19,751 nt of DNA from Lachnospiraceae bacterium (GTDB lineage: Bacteria; Bacillota; Clostridia; Lachnospirales; Lachnospiraceae): contig JAIECC010000404.1 of NCBI GenBank assembly GCA_029068665.1, positions 1-19,751 of the forward strand, read 5' to 3'. Below, one piece after another: positions 1 to 8,372 of this stretch (the first letter of the stretch is position 1; each line of letters starts with the position of its first letter). The notes under the pieces are model-generated. The model was given only the letters and a program-made list of their open reading frames with translations. It ran no database searches and was not told the DNA's origin. A program made the translations under genes and the position numbers.

Positions 1-405
1 CCAGAGATACCGTCCTGTAATGCCCTGCAGCAACTGATTTTTCTCATATGCCAGGTCCTTTCGCCTGCAACCCTCCAGCAAACCGTCTTTTTCTTCTATG
101 GGAATGGAAGTATCTCCCAGCAGTTCTTGAAGATTATACCGAGCATTTTTCACCAGGATATCATCTCTGTCACAGGTATAAATCGATATCTGAAGGTCTT
201 CCGGGTATGGGATGTCCCCCAGTATCCGTATCCGGTCCCATTCCATGGATGACTGCCTGCTGTCGCATATTCTGGTATAATAGCTCCCGGTGTCCTTTCC
301 CTCCTCCAGAACCAGGCCTTTCCCGGATATCTGAATACCACTGCCCTGTCCTCTTCCAAAGGTTTCTTTGTTATTCCATAAAAAATACGGTTGCTTCCAT
401 TCCAT
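1..405 (-). CDS. Phage-tail-like protein, TIGR02242-type, N-terminal part (cut by window edge)
   Basis: The frame is open from an ATG at 405 to the window edge, giving 135 codons with no stop. Residues around 62-80 read WDRIRILGDIPYPEDLQISIY and the last residues are GRYLW. From memory this 'W+RL...D.P....L.VS.Y...D... GRYLW' pattern is the N-terminal region of the large TIGR02242-type tail protein that follows the Afp12-like protein in many eCIS loci; I could not search it. An AGGGG ribosome binding site lies 7 nt before the ATG, and the gene begins 18 nt after the stop of the preceding baseplate gene, so it belongs to the same operon. The catalytic or structural core, if any, lies outside the window. 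A fibre or other tail protein is the main alternative. Confidence 0.72.
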   Translation of the reverse strand, partial: MEWKQPYFLWNNKETFGRGQGSGIQISGKGLVLEEGKDTGSYYTRICDSRQSSMEWDRIRILGDIPYPEDLQISIYTCDRDDILVKNARYNLQELLGDTSIPIEEKDGLLEGCRRKDLAYEKNQLLQGITGRYLW

Positions 406-423
406 TTTCTAACCCCTGTTTTC

Positions 424-2439
424 TTATATCAACTGTATCTGAACCTCATCCAGAACCGTCAGACCATGGTCAGGAAGCCGGAAGCTCCCATCCCTTTGAT
501 ACTGAATCCCTTTGCCTGTGGCTGTCACCGTCAGTCCCTGAATCCCTGACACACAGCTTAATCCATCCAGAATTCCATACAAACGGCTGTATTGAAATTC
601 CGCCCCAAACTCCTTCATGTGAATCCGGAAAAATTCTTCCACTGCCTCCCGAATCCAGTCCTCTGCCTGATGGAACCGCTTATATACCCGAAGTACAGCA
701 TGGACAGAAACAGGAATGTACTCCGGTGACTCCAGTTGAATCCGGGTTCCCAGCACTCGTTTTTCCTCCAGCCAGTCCCGGATTTCTCTCTGATAGATGG
801 CGTTCAGCCGGTGTCTGCCGCCGTATCCGCCTTCCACCACCAGAGTCATACTGTTATCCGCTCCACTGATTGCTTTTACCTTCTGTATGATAAGTCCCGG
901 TGTCTGCTTTACCAGCTTCTCATAATCTTCTCCGGTAACTGCCCGTTTTTCACTCTCTGCCTGATTCCAAAAACGTTCCATACATTCCGATTCCGTTTCC
1001 GGATTCCTTCCTCCCCAGGCTGCCTTCCGGCAATAGGCCCTGCCACCCTGCCACGCAAAAGAAGTCCCCTCCTTCACACTTCCGGCAGGTCCCAAGGTCC
1101 GGACACAATCCGTAAGAATAATACTGCCCTCCGGGATTTTCCCATGAATCCCATCACCAAAAAACAGCTCCCCGGTTTCTTCCTGAAACCTATAGCATTC
1201 CTCATTGGAATCCGCCCTCCAAAAATGTCTGACCGGTTTCCAGAAGCGATACTCTCCCGGATGATCTTCCTGCTCTACCAGTACCTGCAGACGGCTTCCC
1301 ATAATGTGACAATCCTCCAGCCGGATGACCTGACCGGGAAAGCCGGTGGCTTCCCACTTAATCGGAATACTGCTCTTTTTCTGCCTTACAACAACCAGTA
1401 CATGAAGAGAGTGATGCTCCTTCTGGGCATAATGGAATTCCAGCCTTTGATTATCCTTTTGGCATACCTCAACTCTTTGATAGGTTTCCCCATGTCTTAT
1501 GAAAACCTCGGTTTCTTCCCCTTCTTCTATATCCTTCTGTAAATCAATCCAATAGATGCCTTCTGTCTGAAAGGGAAGTTGCAGCTCTACGGATGCAGTC
1601 AGTGTTTCCTTCTGCAACAGCCGTATCCGCCGGGTGTTCACCTCCCGCAGCCGAGGCGGCAGATCAAAATCACATGCCAGGAGCCGTATCCGCAGCCAAT
1701 ATACCTCCTCCAGGACCGCCATCCTCCCCTCTGCCCTCCAATGAATACAGCCGCTTTGTAGAAATCCGGCTGTTTCATCTTCCAATATGGTACAGGGGCT
1801 CCAGCTCCCTCCATCCCAATATTCCAACTGGAATCTGGAAAACAAAGCTTCCCTTCCCCGGGCTGTCGGATTGCGCTCCAGGCCTTCCGGCAGTTCCAGT
1901 TCCAGATAAAGAAAATGACGATGGGAAAGCAGAATGGACCGATCATAGCATAAATAAAAACAATTCCCCGGCTTGGGTTCTTCTCCAAACATCCATCTGC
2001 CATACTGCAATTCTTCTCCGGAACAACTCCACAACAATGTATCATCCTCATCCTGGGCATAACATCGCATCAGTCTTTCGCATCCCAGCAGACCTTCCGC
2101 CTCCGGTTCAAAGCATATGGAATCCGTTAAGAACCGGGTGGTTTTGTGAATCATCATTTCCTGCTCCACTGATACGTCAGCCATTACCATAGAAGGATAC
2201 AAGCCATAGGGTGTCATTCCCAAAAGCTCCAGATAAAGCGGTACATTTTCTTTTCCAAACTGGTCCAGATAGAACCCCTGCATCTCCTGCATCCATGCCA
2301 GCAGCTCCAGCAAAGTAATTCCTGCATCCGAAGCATTGTAGTTGGTCCATTCCTCCTGATAGTGTACAATACTCTGTATGGCACGGCTCCGGATATCTTC
2401 ATATGCATTCTTTTCCAATGAATCTGCTGATACCATCAT
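424..2439 (-). CDS. Afp12-like baseplate wedge protein (gp6/gpJ-like)
   Basis: This 671-aa protein is a baseplate wedge component of a contractile injection system. Near residues 30-49 it has the pattern EEW-NYNASDAGITLLELLAW, which matches the W-D-x-G-ITLLELxAW signature of Afp11/Afp12-type wedge proteins. The C-terminal 200 residues carry the baseplate-J type region: AVTGEDYEKLVKQTPG, then REIRDWLEEKRVLGT and a segment beginning YIPVSVHAVLRV, ending with a domain that includes FQYSRLYGILDGL. Its ATG overlaps the stop of the 995-aa baseplate gene (ATGATGA arrangement), indicating translational coupling. A second ATG directly follows the first, so the start may shift by one codon. Together with its neighbour it would form the two-protein wedge that surrounds the hub. 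Identity as a gpJ-like baseplate protein is secure; the Afp12 rather than Afp11 assignment rests on order and size. Confidence 0.88.
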   Translation of the reverse strand: MMVSADSLEKNAYEDIRSRAIQSIVHYQEEWTNYNASDAGITLLELLAWMQEMQGFYLDQFGKENVPLYLELLGMTPYGLYPSMVMADVSVEQEMMIHKTTRFLTDSICFEPEAEGLLGCERLMRCYAQDEDDTLLWSCSGEELQYGRWMFGEEPKPGNCFYLCYDRSILLSHRHFLYLELELPEGLERNPTARGREALFSRFQLEYWDGGSWSPCTILEDETAGFLQSGCIHWRAEGRMAVLEEVYWLRIRLLACDFDLPPRLREVNTRRIRLLQKETLTASVELQLPFQTEGIYWIDLQKDIEEGEETEVFIRHGETYQRVEVCQKDNQRLEFHYAQKEHHSLHVLVVVRQKKSSIPIKWEATGFPGQVIRLEDCHIMGSRLQVLVEQEDHPGEYRFWKPVRHFWRADSNEECYRFQEETGELFFGDGIHGKIPEGSIILTDCVRTLGPAGSVKEGTSFAWQGGRAYCRKAAWGGRNPETESECMERFWNQAESEKRAVTGEDYEKLVKQTPGLIIQKVKAISGADNSMTLVVEGGYGGRHRLNAIYQREIRDWLEEKRVLGTRIQLESPEYIPVSVHAVLRVYKRFHQAEDWIREAVEEFFRIHMKEFGAEFQYSRLYGILDGLSCVSGIQGLTVTATGKGIQYQRDGSFRLPDHGLTVLDEVQIQLI

Positions 2440-5423
2440 GCATCCTCTCCTTCTCTCCTGCTATCGTCAAATACCATCTGAAACCGATAGCTGCCATTGA
2501 TTACCATTATAAACTCCGGCAGCTTTCCTTCCAGATCGATTTCCTGAAGCCTTCCATTCCGCCGGCAGTATGCCTTTACCACCATCCGTTGAAGCTGACA
2601 AATCCCCTGGGTCTTATGTAACACATGCCGAAGCTGTTCCCGGCAGGGTGCCTGACCAATCTTCCACCCTTTTCCGTCCGAATTCCCCGTTAAGGGATTC
2701 AGAAACCGGTCAAGCCGTTCTTCTGCTTCTGCCTCACATGCAAATACGGAAGTCTGTGGATTTATTCTGCATACTGCTGTTACCTGTATCTCCGTAAACC
2801 AAGGCTCCACAATAAAAAAATTACGTTGTACCTGTCGGATACCGGGCATCCGACTTTGAATATATTCATAAATCTCTTCCTGCAATGTCTGAAATTCCTT
2901 TTTTTCATATTCCTCCTGCAGCACGACCAGTGTAATCGCTCCCTGCTGCCGTTCTCCCAATCCATTTCGATTGGAAAATGCTTTTACCCGTTTCACTTCC
3001 CTTGTAGATTCCAGTGCCAGAGCTTCATAATCTGAGCGCATAACAGCCCGGTTCCGGTGAAGAAGCTGACGCTCCATACGGGCAGCTGCCTCCTCCGGCA
3101 GTTCTTCCTCTCTTCCGCCGGAAAGAGCATGATGGTTGACCACCTGATTCAGAAAACGAATGGAACGGCTTATGTGAGTCACCTGACCTTCTCTCAGATT
3201 CCCCCTGCTGCCGCCTCCCCATGTATACACTGCCTTCACCTGATTTTCTCTCCGGTTCCCCTGAAGAAACCCCTGCTTCCCACATGAAAACCGAAGGATG
3301 CCTTCCCGCCGTTCTACACAATAGAACCGGGTATCCGGCTGTATACTCCGGATATCCTTTGCCTCCTCCCACAGGACCCAGATCTGGTCCAACACTCCTG
3401 CTTCATTTCTTATCCTGCGGACTTCGATTTTCTTTTCCAGCTCCTCCACTTCCTCTTGGGACAAGTAAGTCTCGTTCACCCAGACCTGAATCTGCTGGAT
3501 ATTTTTCTGTTTCAACTGGCAGGAAATGCAGCCTTCTGCTTCCGGCAGAGTCAGATACTCTTCCGATGCCCCTTCCACTGCCAATACGGAAGTGGTATTC
3601 ATCCAAATCTCCTGCATGGGAATCCCTGCTTCTTTTCGGACTGTCCTGTCATTCTGCTGCTGAATCAGGCGCAGCCAATACCGCTCTGCTCCAAATAACC
3701 GAAGGGCATGCATGTCGTAGTTACCAAAGGGCATGAGAATACCGCTTTTTGTCAGATTTTCTGTTCCATCCTCCAGAACCAGACTGCTCCATTCCCTTCC
3801 ATTGTAGTATTCATAATTCCATTGTTTCTGATTGGAGACAGCAGACCGTTCTCCCATCTGGCAGTATATCCCGTAAGGACCACCAATCAGGGGCTTTGAA
3901 AAGCCGATGTAAATGCCCGGTCGGGGCTCAGATTGGGACCGAAAGGGAATCACAGGCTGCCTGTCTGTATACCAATGCTCCTCCAGATTATTGCAACACC
4001 TGAAAACCTCCGGTTCCTGCATAGAATCCTGATAATCATAGGATAGCTCCATACGGGTAATAAAGGGACTCAGGTAATAGCCGTTGACCGTATATTCATG
4101 CTGCATACGGAGAACCCGAATTCGGATACAGTATACGGTTTCTGCATTTACCAGAAAGGGCACAATATCTCTGGGGCAAAGAAAAGATACCTGTTCAGAC
4201 CGGATACCTGACTTGTCAGAATCCAAGGGGGCCTGCGGGGGAGGTGAAAAGATATGGGTATACATAGGTTCTGTAAACAGCCGGGTAAAGCCTGTGCCAT
4301 TATAATATTCCCATACCACTTCACCAATGGTAACCGGTAATTCCTCTGTCTTTGGAAAATCCGACTGCTTCATAATGGTTTTCCAGTGAATAGGCAGAGG
4401 GGCCGGTTTCTGAAGCAATGGCAGCTTCCGAAACTCCATATCCAGAGTCAGATGAATCACTGCACCCTTTTTCTCCAAAATCTCATTGGAGCAAATGTAA
4501 CATTCTCCATGGGAATACGGACGTTCTCCAAAGGGGAAAAAACGCTGTATCCCTTCCTGTCCTTCTGCCGTATAGACATAGTCCGGCAATGCAGCAGGAC
4601 AGACTGCTCCTATCCGGATATCGGTTATCTCCAGTCCTGCATATGCCCGGATGTCCTTTGCCCTCCACCGGATGGAACAGCAAACCGCCGGTTCTCCCTT
4701 TCCAACTGCAAAATCCGGCATTTCCTTTGTTTTCTTTAGCCGAATGGTATGAGAATGACAGCTCCATGTTTCAAACTGCCACTCTCTCGCGCCGGAGCCA
4801 TAAGAAAATCCGGTTTTCTCCCGGTCCTGTATCAGTGCATCCCAATCCCGGCTGTCCCGTCGGGGCTGAAAGCTAATCAAAAGCTCTGCTTCCCCTCCAA
4901 TATGAAATACCGTAGAATGTCCCAGACAGCATACATGCTCCTGAAGATTCTCCTTTGATGCGGTGGAAAGCTTCCCTTCTGCTTCTGCCAGACAGTAGAT
5001 TTGATCTTCATCTCCATCCTGATACATAACTGGTCCCAGCTCATTATTACTGATATAAATCTCTTTTTGGGTTTCCAGCTTCACCGGCTCTCCATCCTCT
5101 CCAGCTCCCCACAATCCGGTTCCTGTCGCTACTACGGTTCCTTCTGTCTCCGGATGCGATAATCCAAAGGATACATATCCCCGTGCCGGCTCCGCCGGTC
5201 TCTGACGGGTACCCAGCATCCGGAAAAAGCCCTGCTTGTCCCGCTCCGGAATCCGATTATACTGCCGCAGCAGTTCTATCAGCATATCACCATAAATATT
5301 CAGCAGGGCAGAGCCTGCATCCCCCTGCCGGGTACGAAACTTCCACTCCGGTGTATAGCTTCCTGCCAGCTCCTCCATTTCAAGTATGATATCTTCTCTT
5401 GTCCGATTATCCAACTGCATCAT
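2436..5423 (-). CDS. Afp11-like large baseplate protein (gpJ/gp6-like)
   Basis: This 995-aa protein is the larger baseplate wedge protein. The N-terminus (about residues 25-60) has EWKFRTRQGDAGSALLNIYG followed by a stretch ending RIPERDKQGFFRMLG, the N-terminal signature shared by Afp11-type proteins. The middle 500 residues are a beta-rich region with several W-Y-NG motifs (EYYNGREW, EYYNGTGF) of the kind seen in wedge or carbohydrate-like insertions. From about residue 765 the gpJ-like region starts: SGGREEELPEEAAARMERQL, HRNRAVMRSDYEALALEST and REVKRVKAFSNRNG. The start overlaps the hub gene's TGA by 4 nt (ATGA), and a GAAGGG-like ribosome site precedes it. No gp25, spike or PAAR gene lies between hub and wedge, unlike the classical Afp/PVC order. 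Confidence 0.92.
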   Translation of the reverse strand: MMQLDNRTREDIILEMEELAGSYTPEWKFRTRQGDAGSALLNIYGDMLIELLRQYNRIPERDKQGFFRMLGTRQRPAEPARGYVSFGLSHPETEGTVVATGTGLWGAGEDGEPVKLETQKEIYISNNELGPVMYQDGDEDQIYCLAEAEGKLSTASKENLQEHVCCLGHSTVFHIGGEAELLISFQPRRDSRDWDALIQDREKTGFSYGSGAREWQFETWSCHSHTIRLKKTKEMPDFAVGKGEPAVCCSIRWRAKDIRAYAGLEITDIRIGAVCPAALPDYVYTAEGQEGIQRFFPFGERPYSHGECYICSNEILEKKGAVIHLTLDMEFRKLPLLQKPAPLPIHWKTIMKQSDFPKTEELPVTIGEVVWEYYNGTGFTRLFTEPMYTHIFSPPPQAPLDSDKSGIRSEQVSFLCPRDIVPFLVNAETVYCIRIRVLRMQHEYTVNGYYLSPFITRMELSYDYQDSMQEPEVFRCCNNLEEHWYTDRQPVIPFRSQSEPRPGIYIGFSKPLIGGPYGIYCQMGERSAVSNQKQWNYEYYNGREWSSLVLEDGTENLTKSGILMPFGNYDMHALRLFGAERYWLRLIQQQNDRTVRKEAGIPMQEIWMNTTSVLAVEGASEEYLTLPEAEGCISCQLKQKNIQQIQVWVNETYLSQEEVEELEKKIEVRRIRNEAGVLDQIWVLWEEAKDIRSIQPDTRFYCVERREGILRFSCGKQGFLQGNRRENQVKAVYTWGGGSRGNLREGQVTHISRSIRFLNQVVNHHALSGGREEELPEEAAARMERQLLHRNRAVMRSDYEALALESTREVKRVKAFSNRNGLGERQQGAITLVVLQEEYEKKEFQTLQEEIYEYIQSRMPGIRQVQRNFFIVEPWFTEIQVTAVCRINPQTSVFACEAEAEERLDRFLNPLTGNSDGKGWKIGQAPCREQLRHVLHKTQGICQLQRMVVKAYCRRNGRLQEIDLEGKLPEFIMVINGSYRFQMVFDDSRREGEDA

Positions 5424-6466
5424 TTACACCCTTCTACGTCAAACTGCGTGGTATAACCACTGCTTCCCATATTGTGCTTCACACTTTTGATGTAATATTC
5501 CTTCTCTTCCCCGGAGTCCAGATTTCCCAGCTTAATATAACTGCCCGGTATCAGCTCCGGTATGCCGATACAGGTTCCGCTTCCGCCTTCCCCTGCTGCC
5601 TTTTGCCTGCCGGCAATCTGTTCTGCATATTTCTGAATGGCATCCTGTCCGATCAGACTATACTTTTGATATTCCTTTACGACACAGAGCTTTGAGGAAG
5701 CAGCATCGGTTTTCGCCGTTATTTCCACCTTCAGTTGATCCTTTTTATTTTCTGCCTTTCCGTACACACGAATGGTCTGATTGCATTGCGTCCTTCGTTC
5801 CTGAAACGACATCAGACCTTCCCCCCAGTTTAAGGCGGCAACCGCTTCTGTCTCCTTCCGGGGACTCCGGAAGTATACCTTTCCTCCTGCCACCAAAAAC
5901 TCCCGGTTTGCCTTCACACATAGTTCTTCCTGAATAAATCGAAAAGAACTGTCCTTCTGAACTACCTTTGTCAGACTGTCTTCCGTATCCTCTACCTCTA
6001 AGCTATCATACATTCCTTCAAACTCCTTCATGACCGCCTGAAATGCAGCGGAATAACTGGTGACCTCATAGACCAGATTCTGGTGTACCGTATCCATCAG
6101 CAGACGGGTAACGTCCAATGCCGTTACACTGATCTGTGGTGCTTCCCCAAAGTCCAGACACAGCTCTGATACATATCCCTGAAACAACAGACGGGTAGCA
6201 GAACCATAGCCCAGCTCTACTTTTATACTGCTGCCCGGCTGAAAGGACTGCTTTATTGCATCCGTAAAGGTCCTGCTGGATAACTCGAAGACATTTACCA
6301 CATTAAAATGTACGCTTCCTGCCTGATTCAGGGATAAGGATACTGACAGATTCTCTACCGCAAGCTTCTGATTGGCTATCACATCACTTCCATTTATCAA
6401 AACCTTCATTACCGGTGTGGTAAAATTACCGTATTTGGATGCCAGTGCCCCGTAGTCTGCTGGCAT
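5420..6466 (-). CDS. Afp8/VgrG-type baseplate hub protein, gp27-like part only
   Basis: This 348-aa protein resembles the gp27-like hub domain of VgrG, gpD and Afp8. Supporting segments are PVMKVLINGSDV near the start, a typical hub opening; LSVSLSLNQAGSVHFNVVN; GSSIKVELGYGSATRLLFQG, a VgrG-like 'V.lGY......lF.G.v' motif; and a C-terminal end with LIPGSYIKLGNLDSGEEKEY-YIKSVKH. It would trimerise at the centre of the baseplate, between tube and spike. The gene ends soon after the hub fold, with no OB-fold or beta-helix spike, whereas Afp8/Pvc8 carry a gp5-like extension. The spike must therefore be a separate protein not in this window. A GGAAGGTGG ribosome site precedes the ATG, and the stop overlaps the next start. 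Confidence 0.87.
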   Translation of the reverse strand: MPADYGALASKYGNFTTPVMKVLINGSDVIANQKLAVENLSVSLSLNQAGSVHFNVVNVFELSSRTFTDAIKQSFQPGSSIKVELGYGSATRLLFQGYVSELCLDFGEAPQISVTALDVTRLLMDTVHQNLVYEVTSYSAAFQAVMKEFEGMYDSLEVEDTEDSLTKVVQKDSSFRFIQEELCVKANREFLVAGGKVYFRSPRKETEAVAALNWGEGLMSFQERRTQCNQTIRVYGKAENKKDQLKVEITAKTDAASSKLCVVKEYQKYSLIGQDAIQKYAEQIAGRQKAAGEGGSGTCIGIPELIPGSYIKLGNLDSGEEKEYYIKSVKHNMGSSGYTTQFDVEGCK

Positions 6467-6481
6467 GTTTCCACCTTCCTT

Positions 6482-7126
6482 CTACTGCTTTGTCAGAGCC
6501 GGTATCCGAAGCAGCTGTCCCGGCTGAATCTCCATGGGATGCTTCAGTCCATTCTCCACAGCAATTTCCTTCCATCGATCCGGGTCACCATACTCCTCAT
6601 AGGCATAATTCCACAGATACTCTCCCTGCCGGACCCGTCTGTACTTGGTACGGTCCGGCGACTCAAAGGGCTCCTGCCGCTTACCGGTGCTGCTGTCATA
6701 TACAGACTTCATGGTTACATCCAGCTTTGCCCGGACCGGCATCCCATCCGAAAGGAACATGGTGTAGCTTTCCTTTACCTCTGTAATCACACCTTTGAAA
6801 TGAATGGCACCCCAGGAAAAGGTAACCTGCTGAGGGCGATGAAGACTGCCTTCAATCTTTACCAGCTTCACGATTTCCCTGGTCTGTTCTCCTACATTGG
6901 TGCCGCCTTCTTCCGTCCCATTCATTCCCGGTGGTTCATAGGTGTCAAAATACAAGGTGAGATTCAGCACCGCATTTCCCCCTGCTACAAACTGACTGAC
7001 GGCTCCTTCCAATCCTACAATTGTCTTTTCTGCGTATTGAACGCTATTGGATATCTGATATTCTGCGGGATTAAACTGAACCTGGATTTCCTGATTCTGT
7101 TCTGTTATCAGCTTTGCCTTCTCCAT
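6482..7126 (-). CDS. LysM-containing CIS tube/baseplate protein (Afp7-like, gp53-like)
   Basis: The 214-aa protein starts MEKAKLITEQNQEIQVQFNP, a canonical opening of the Afp7-like 'CIS tube protein' family (K-A-L......VQFNP-EY). The body is beta-rich, with NAVLNLTLYFDTYE at about 51-64 and SWGAIHFKGVITEVKESYTMF at about 104-124. A single LysM domain occupies roughly residues 162-209 (YRRVRQGEYLWNYAYEEYGD to QPGQLLRIP). In T4 the equivalent position is gp53, linking wedges to the hub; in Afp and PVC, Afp7/Pvc7 sits between tube and hub. An AGGCGGTG ribosome site lies just before the ATG, and the gene is 16 nt from its upstream neighbour and 15 nt from its downstream neighbour. I consider the identification firm. 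Confidence 0.93.
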   Translation of the reverse strand: MEKAKLITEQNQEIQVQFNPAEYQISNSVQYAEKTIVGLEGAVSQFVAGGNAVLNLTLYFDTYEPPGMNGTEEGGTNVGEQTREIVKLVKIEGSLHRPQQVTFSWGAIHFKGVITEVKESYTMFLSDGMPVRAKLDVTMKSVYDSSTGKRQEPFESPDRTKYRRVRQGEYLWNYAYEEYGDPDRWKEIAVENGLKHPMEIQPGQLLRIPALTKQ

Positions 7127-7142
7127 AAATCACCGCCTGTTC

Positions 7143-7691
7143 CTATAGACCTGCCCGCTGTCGTTCCAGACGAAGCTGCTGCTCCATCCGCTTTCGGAAC
7201 TCCGCATATAGCTGTCCCACATCCGGTACCGGTTCCGATACCCGTTTCTCCAGGGTTTCAATTACCTTTTTCTGCTGTAGTATTTCCTGACGCAGGGAAA
7301 GCATGGTTTCCTCCTGTATCTGTATGTTCTTTTTCCATTCCTGCTCCTTCCGCCGGAAAATAAGCTGCTCTAGCTGCTTTCGTTCTCCATCCTGAGTGCT
7401 CACATCCTCCAGAATGGTCAGAAGCCTTGTCCGCTCCTGCCGCTGTATCATTGTGGTTGTGGGTACAACGGTCTTGGGCATATATTTTTGTATGATTTGT
7501 TCCAACTGCTGCCGGTTTACCTGCTGAATGATGGTATTGGTTTTCTCATTCCTCCGGTAGTATAAAGAAACAAAGGAAAGCTGTGCTTCCCCCTTCCACC
7601 GGTATTTCTCTTCCACCTTCTCGGCAAACCTGCGATTTAAGTTTTCCTGCTTCCTCCTTCGGAACCGTTCCAGCCATTTCCATATTTTCAT
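7143..7691 (-). CDS. Basic coiled-coil protein at the Afp6 position, function unknown
   Basis: The 182-aa protein has no domain I recognise. The first 25 residues are strongly basic and aromatic (MKIWKWLERFRRRKQENLNR). The middle holds a polar Gln-rich stretch and a run of threonines (KTVVPTTTMIQRQERTR). Residues about 105-180 are heptad-rich and predicted coiled coil (EQLIFRRKEQEWKKNIQIQE, LRQEILQQKKVIETLEKRV). It lies between a tube protein and the LysM protein, where Afp/PVC loci have the poorly characterised afp6/pvc6. A structural or assembly factor is likely, but that is inferred from position. Its AGAAGG ribosome site is 9 nt before the ATG. Confidence 0.75.
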   Translation of the reverse strand: MKIWKWLERFRRRKQENLNRRFAEKVEEKYRWKGEAQLSFVSLYYRRNEKTNTIIQQVNRQQLEQIIQKYMPKTVVPTTTMIQRQERTRLLTILEDVSTQDGERKQLEQLIFRRKEQEWKKNIQIQEETMLSLRQEILQQKKVIETLEKRVSEPVPDVGQLYAEFRKRMEQQLRLERQRAGL

Positions 7692-7711
7692 ACTGTCATA
7701 CCTTCTGCTAT

Positions 7712-8122
7712 CTATGAATCCTGTTTGATTCCTGTATATGTCATTTCAAAGGTCTCCAGCAGCACATTACTGCTTTGGGCATCCAATCCTCCCAGCTCCC
7801 ACTTCACAACGGTCACACCTGTTATGGTATAATCGGCAATTGTATTTCCTGCAGCATCCAGCAGGGATACACTGATCCCATTCTTAATTGTCCTGCCTGG
7901 ATACAAATTTATAACGGTTCCACCGCTTTCCCTTACTCCCCGCTCCAGGCGCAAAGTCTTTATCTGCTTTTGAGGAAGGGGAAGCAGCCGGGGAGCCAGA
8001 TTGTTGCCGCCCTCCTGGAGCACCTCATACTCCATGCTTCGTTCCATATTGGAAAGCTTTGCAAAGGACATGGTCTGATTGTCAATAGTAACCCGGAAGT
8101 GATATTGTCCTGCAATTGTCAT
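7712..8122 (-). CDS. Second tube protein, gp19-like (Afp5-type)
   Basis: This 136-aa protein belongs to the T4 gp19/Afp1-Afp5 tube family. It opens AGQYHFRVTIDNQTMSFAKL and has MERSMEYEVLQEGGNN, the 'S.....E...EGG.N' tube motif. It continues KTLRLERGV, ISVSLLDAAGNTIADYTITG and VVKWELGGLDAQSSNVLLE, and ends with ETFEMTYTGI, the typical C-terminal strand. Being separated from the first tube gene and close to the baseplate genes, it is likely the tube initiator that docks on the hub complex, as Afp5 does. An AGGAG site 6-7 nt before ATG supports the start. The gene lies 13 nt after the stop of the small preceding frame, inside the structural operon. Confidence 0.93.
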   Translation of the reverse strand: MTIAGQYHFRVTIDNQTMSFAKLSNMERSMEYEVLQEGGNNLAPRLLPLPQKQIKTLRLERGVRESGGTVINLYPGRTIKNGISVSLLDAAGNTIADYTITGVTVVKWELGGLDAQSSNVLLETFEMTYTGIKQDS

Positions 8123-8135
8123 ACTCTGCTCCTTT

Positions 8136-8372
8136 CTAAATCAGAAACGGATTTTCCTGTACCTCTTCCATCTTTCTGTTAATATTGGAGATTTCCCTGC
8201 ACCACCGCTGACGCTCCCCATTGGGGAGCGCCATGATATCATCATGGCTCCAATGCAGATAATAGGCAATAAACGCCACTTCTTCATAAACTCGTTCCGC
8301 CGGATATACTTCTAGCTTCCGGCCCCCATAAAATTTACTGGAATCTTTATATCCGCTCCACAGTGAGGACAA
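8136..8372 (-). CDS. Small DUF6760-like tail-assembly protein, probably expressed by -1 frameshift
   Basis: The 78-codon frame has a conserved-looking core, YPAERVYEEVAFIAYYLHWS followed by DDIMALPNGERQRWCREIS. From memory this matches the DUF6760-type small proteins of eCIS loci (YPxDRxYEEVAFxAYxFHW...). Its only start-like codon upstream of the core is TTG at 8372, with no ribosome site in front, and there is no ATG or GTG between that and the core. It overlaps the preceding 123-aa gene by 61 nt in the -1 frame, and the overlap contains a slippery heptamer and hairpin. I therefore think it is mainly made as the C-terminal part of a 182-aa fusion. Independent initiation at the TTG cannot be excluded. 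A role as a tail-assembly chaperone is inferred from the lambda GT and P2 E' analogy. Confidence 0.75.
   Translation of the reverse strand: MSSLWSGYKDSSKFYGGRKLEVYPAERVYEEVAFIAYYLHWSHDDIMALPNGERQRWCREISNINRKMEEVQENPFLI
8299..8336 (-). other. Predicted programmed -1 ribosomal frameshift signal
   Basis: Within the gene overlap, the minus strand reads GTA AAT TTT in the upstream frame. This contains the heptamer A AAT TTT (8336-8330), a perfect X-XXY-YYZ site. Six nucleotides later a perfect 6-bp stem begins: GCCGGA (8323-8318) pairs with TCCGGC (8304-8299) around a 13-nt loop that includes the upstream gene's TAG stop. Slippage by -1 joins residue F118 of the 123-aa protein to the YGGRKLEVYP... 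frame, giving a protein of 182 residues. Heptamer, spacing and stem are seen directly; use in vivo is inferred. Confidence 0.72.

Noticed and set aside
48..869. Long plus-strand open frame (273 codons) opposite the tail and baseplate genes
   Set aside because: Pro/Ser/Cys-rich antisense shadow of two real minus-strand genes, with no ribosome site and no recognisable domain.
6539..7363. Plus-strand frame of 274 codons
   Set aside because: Antisense to the LysM protein and coiled-coil genes, with the low-complexity composition of a reverse-strand shadow.
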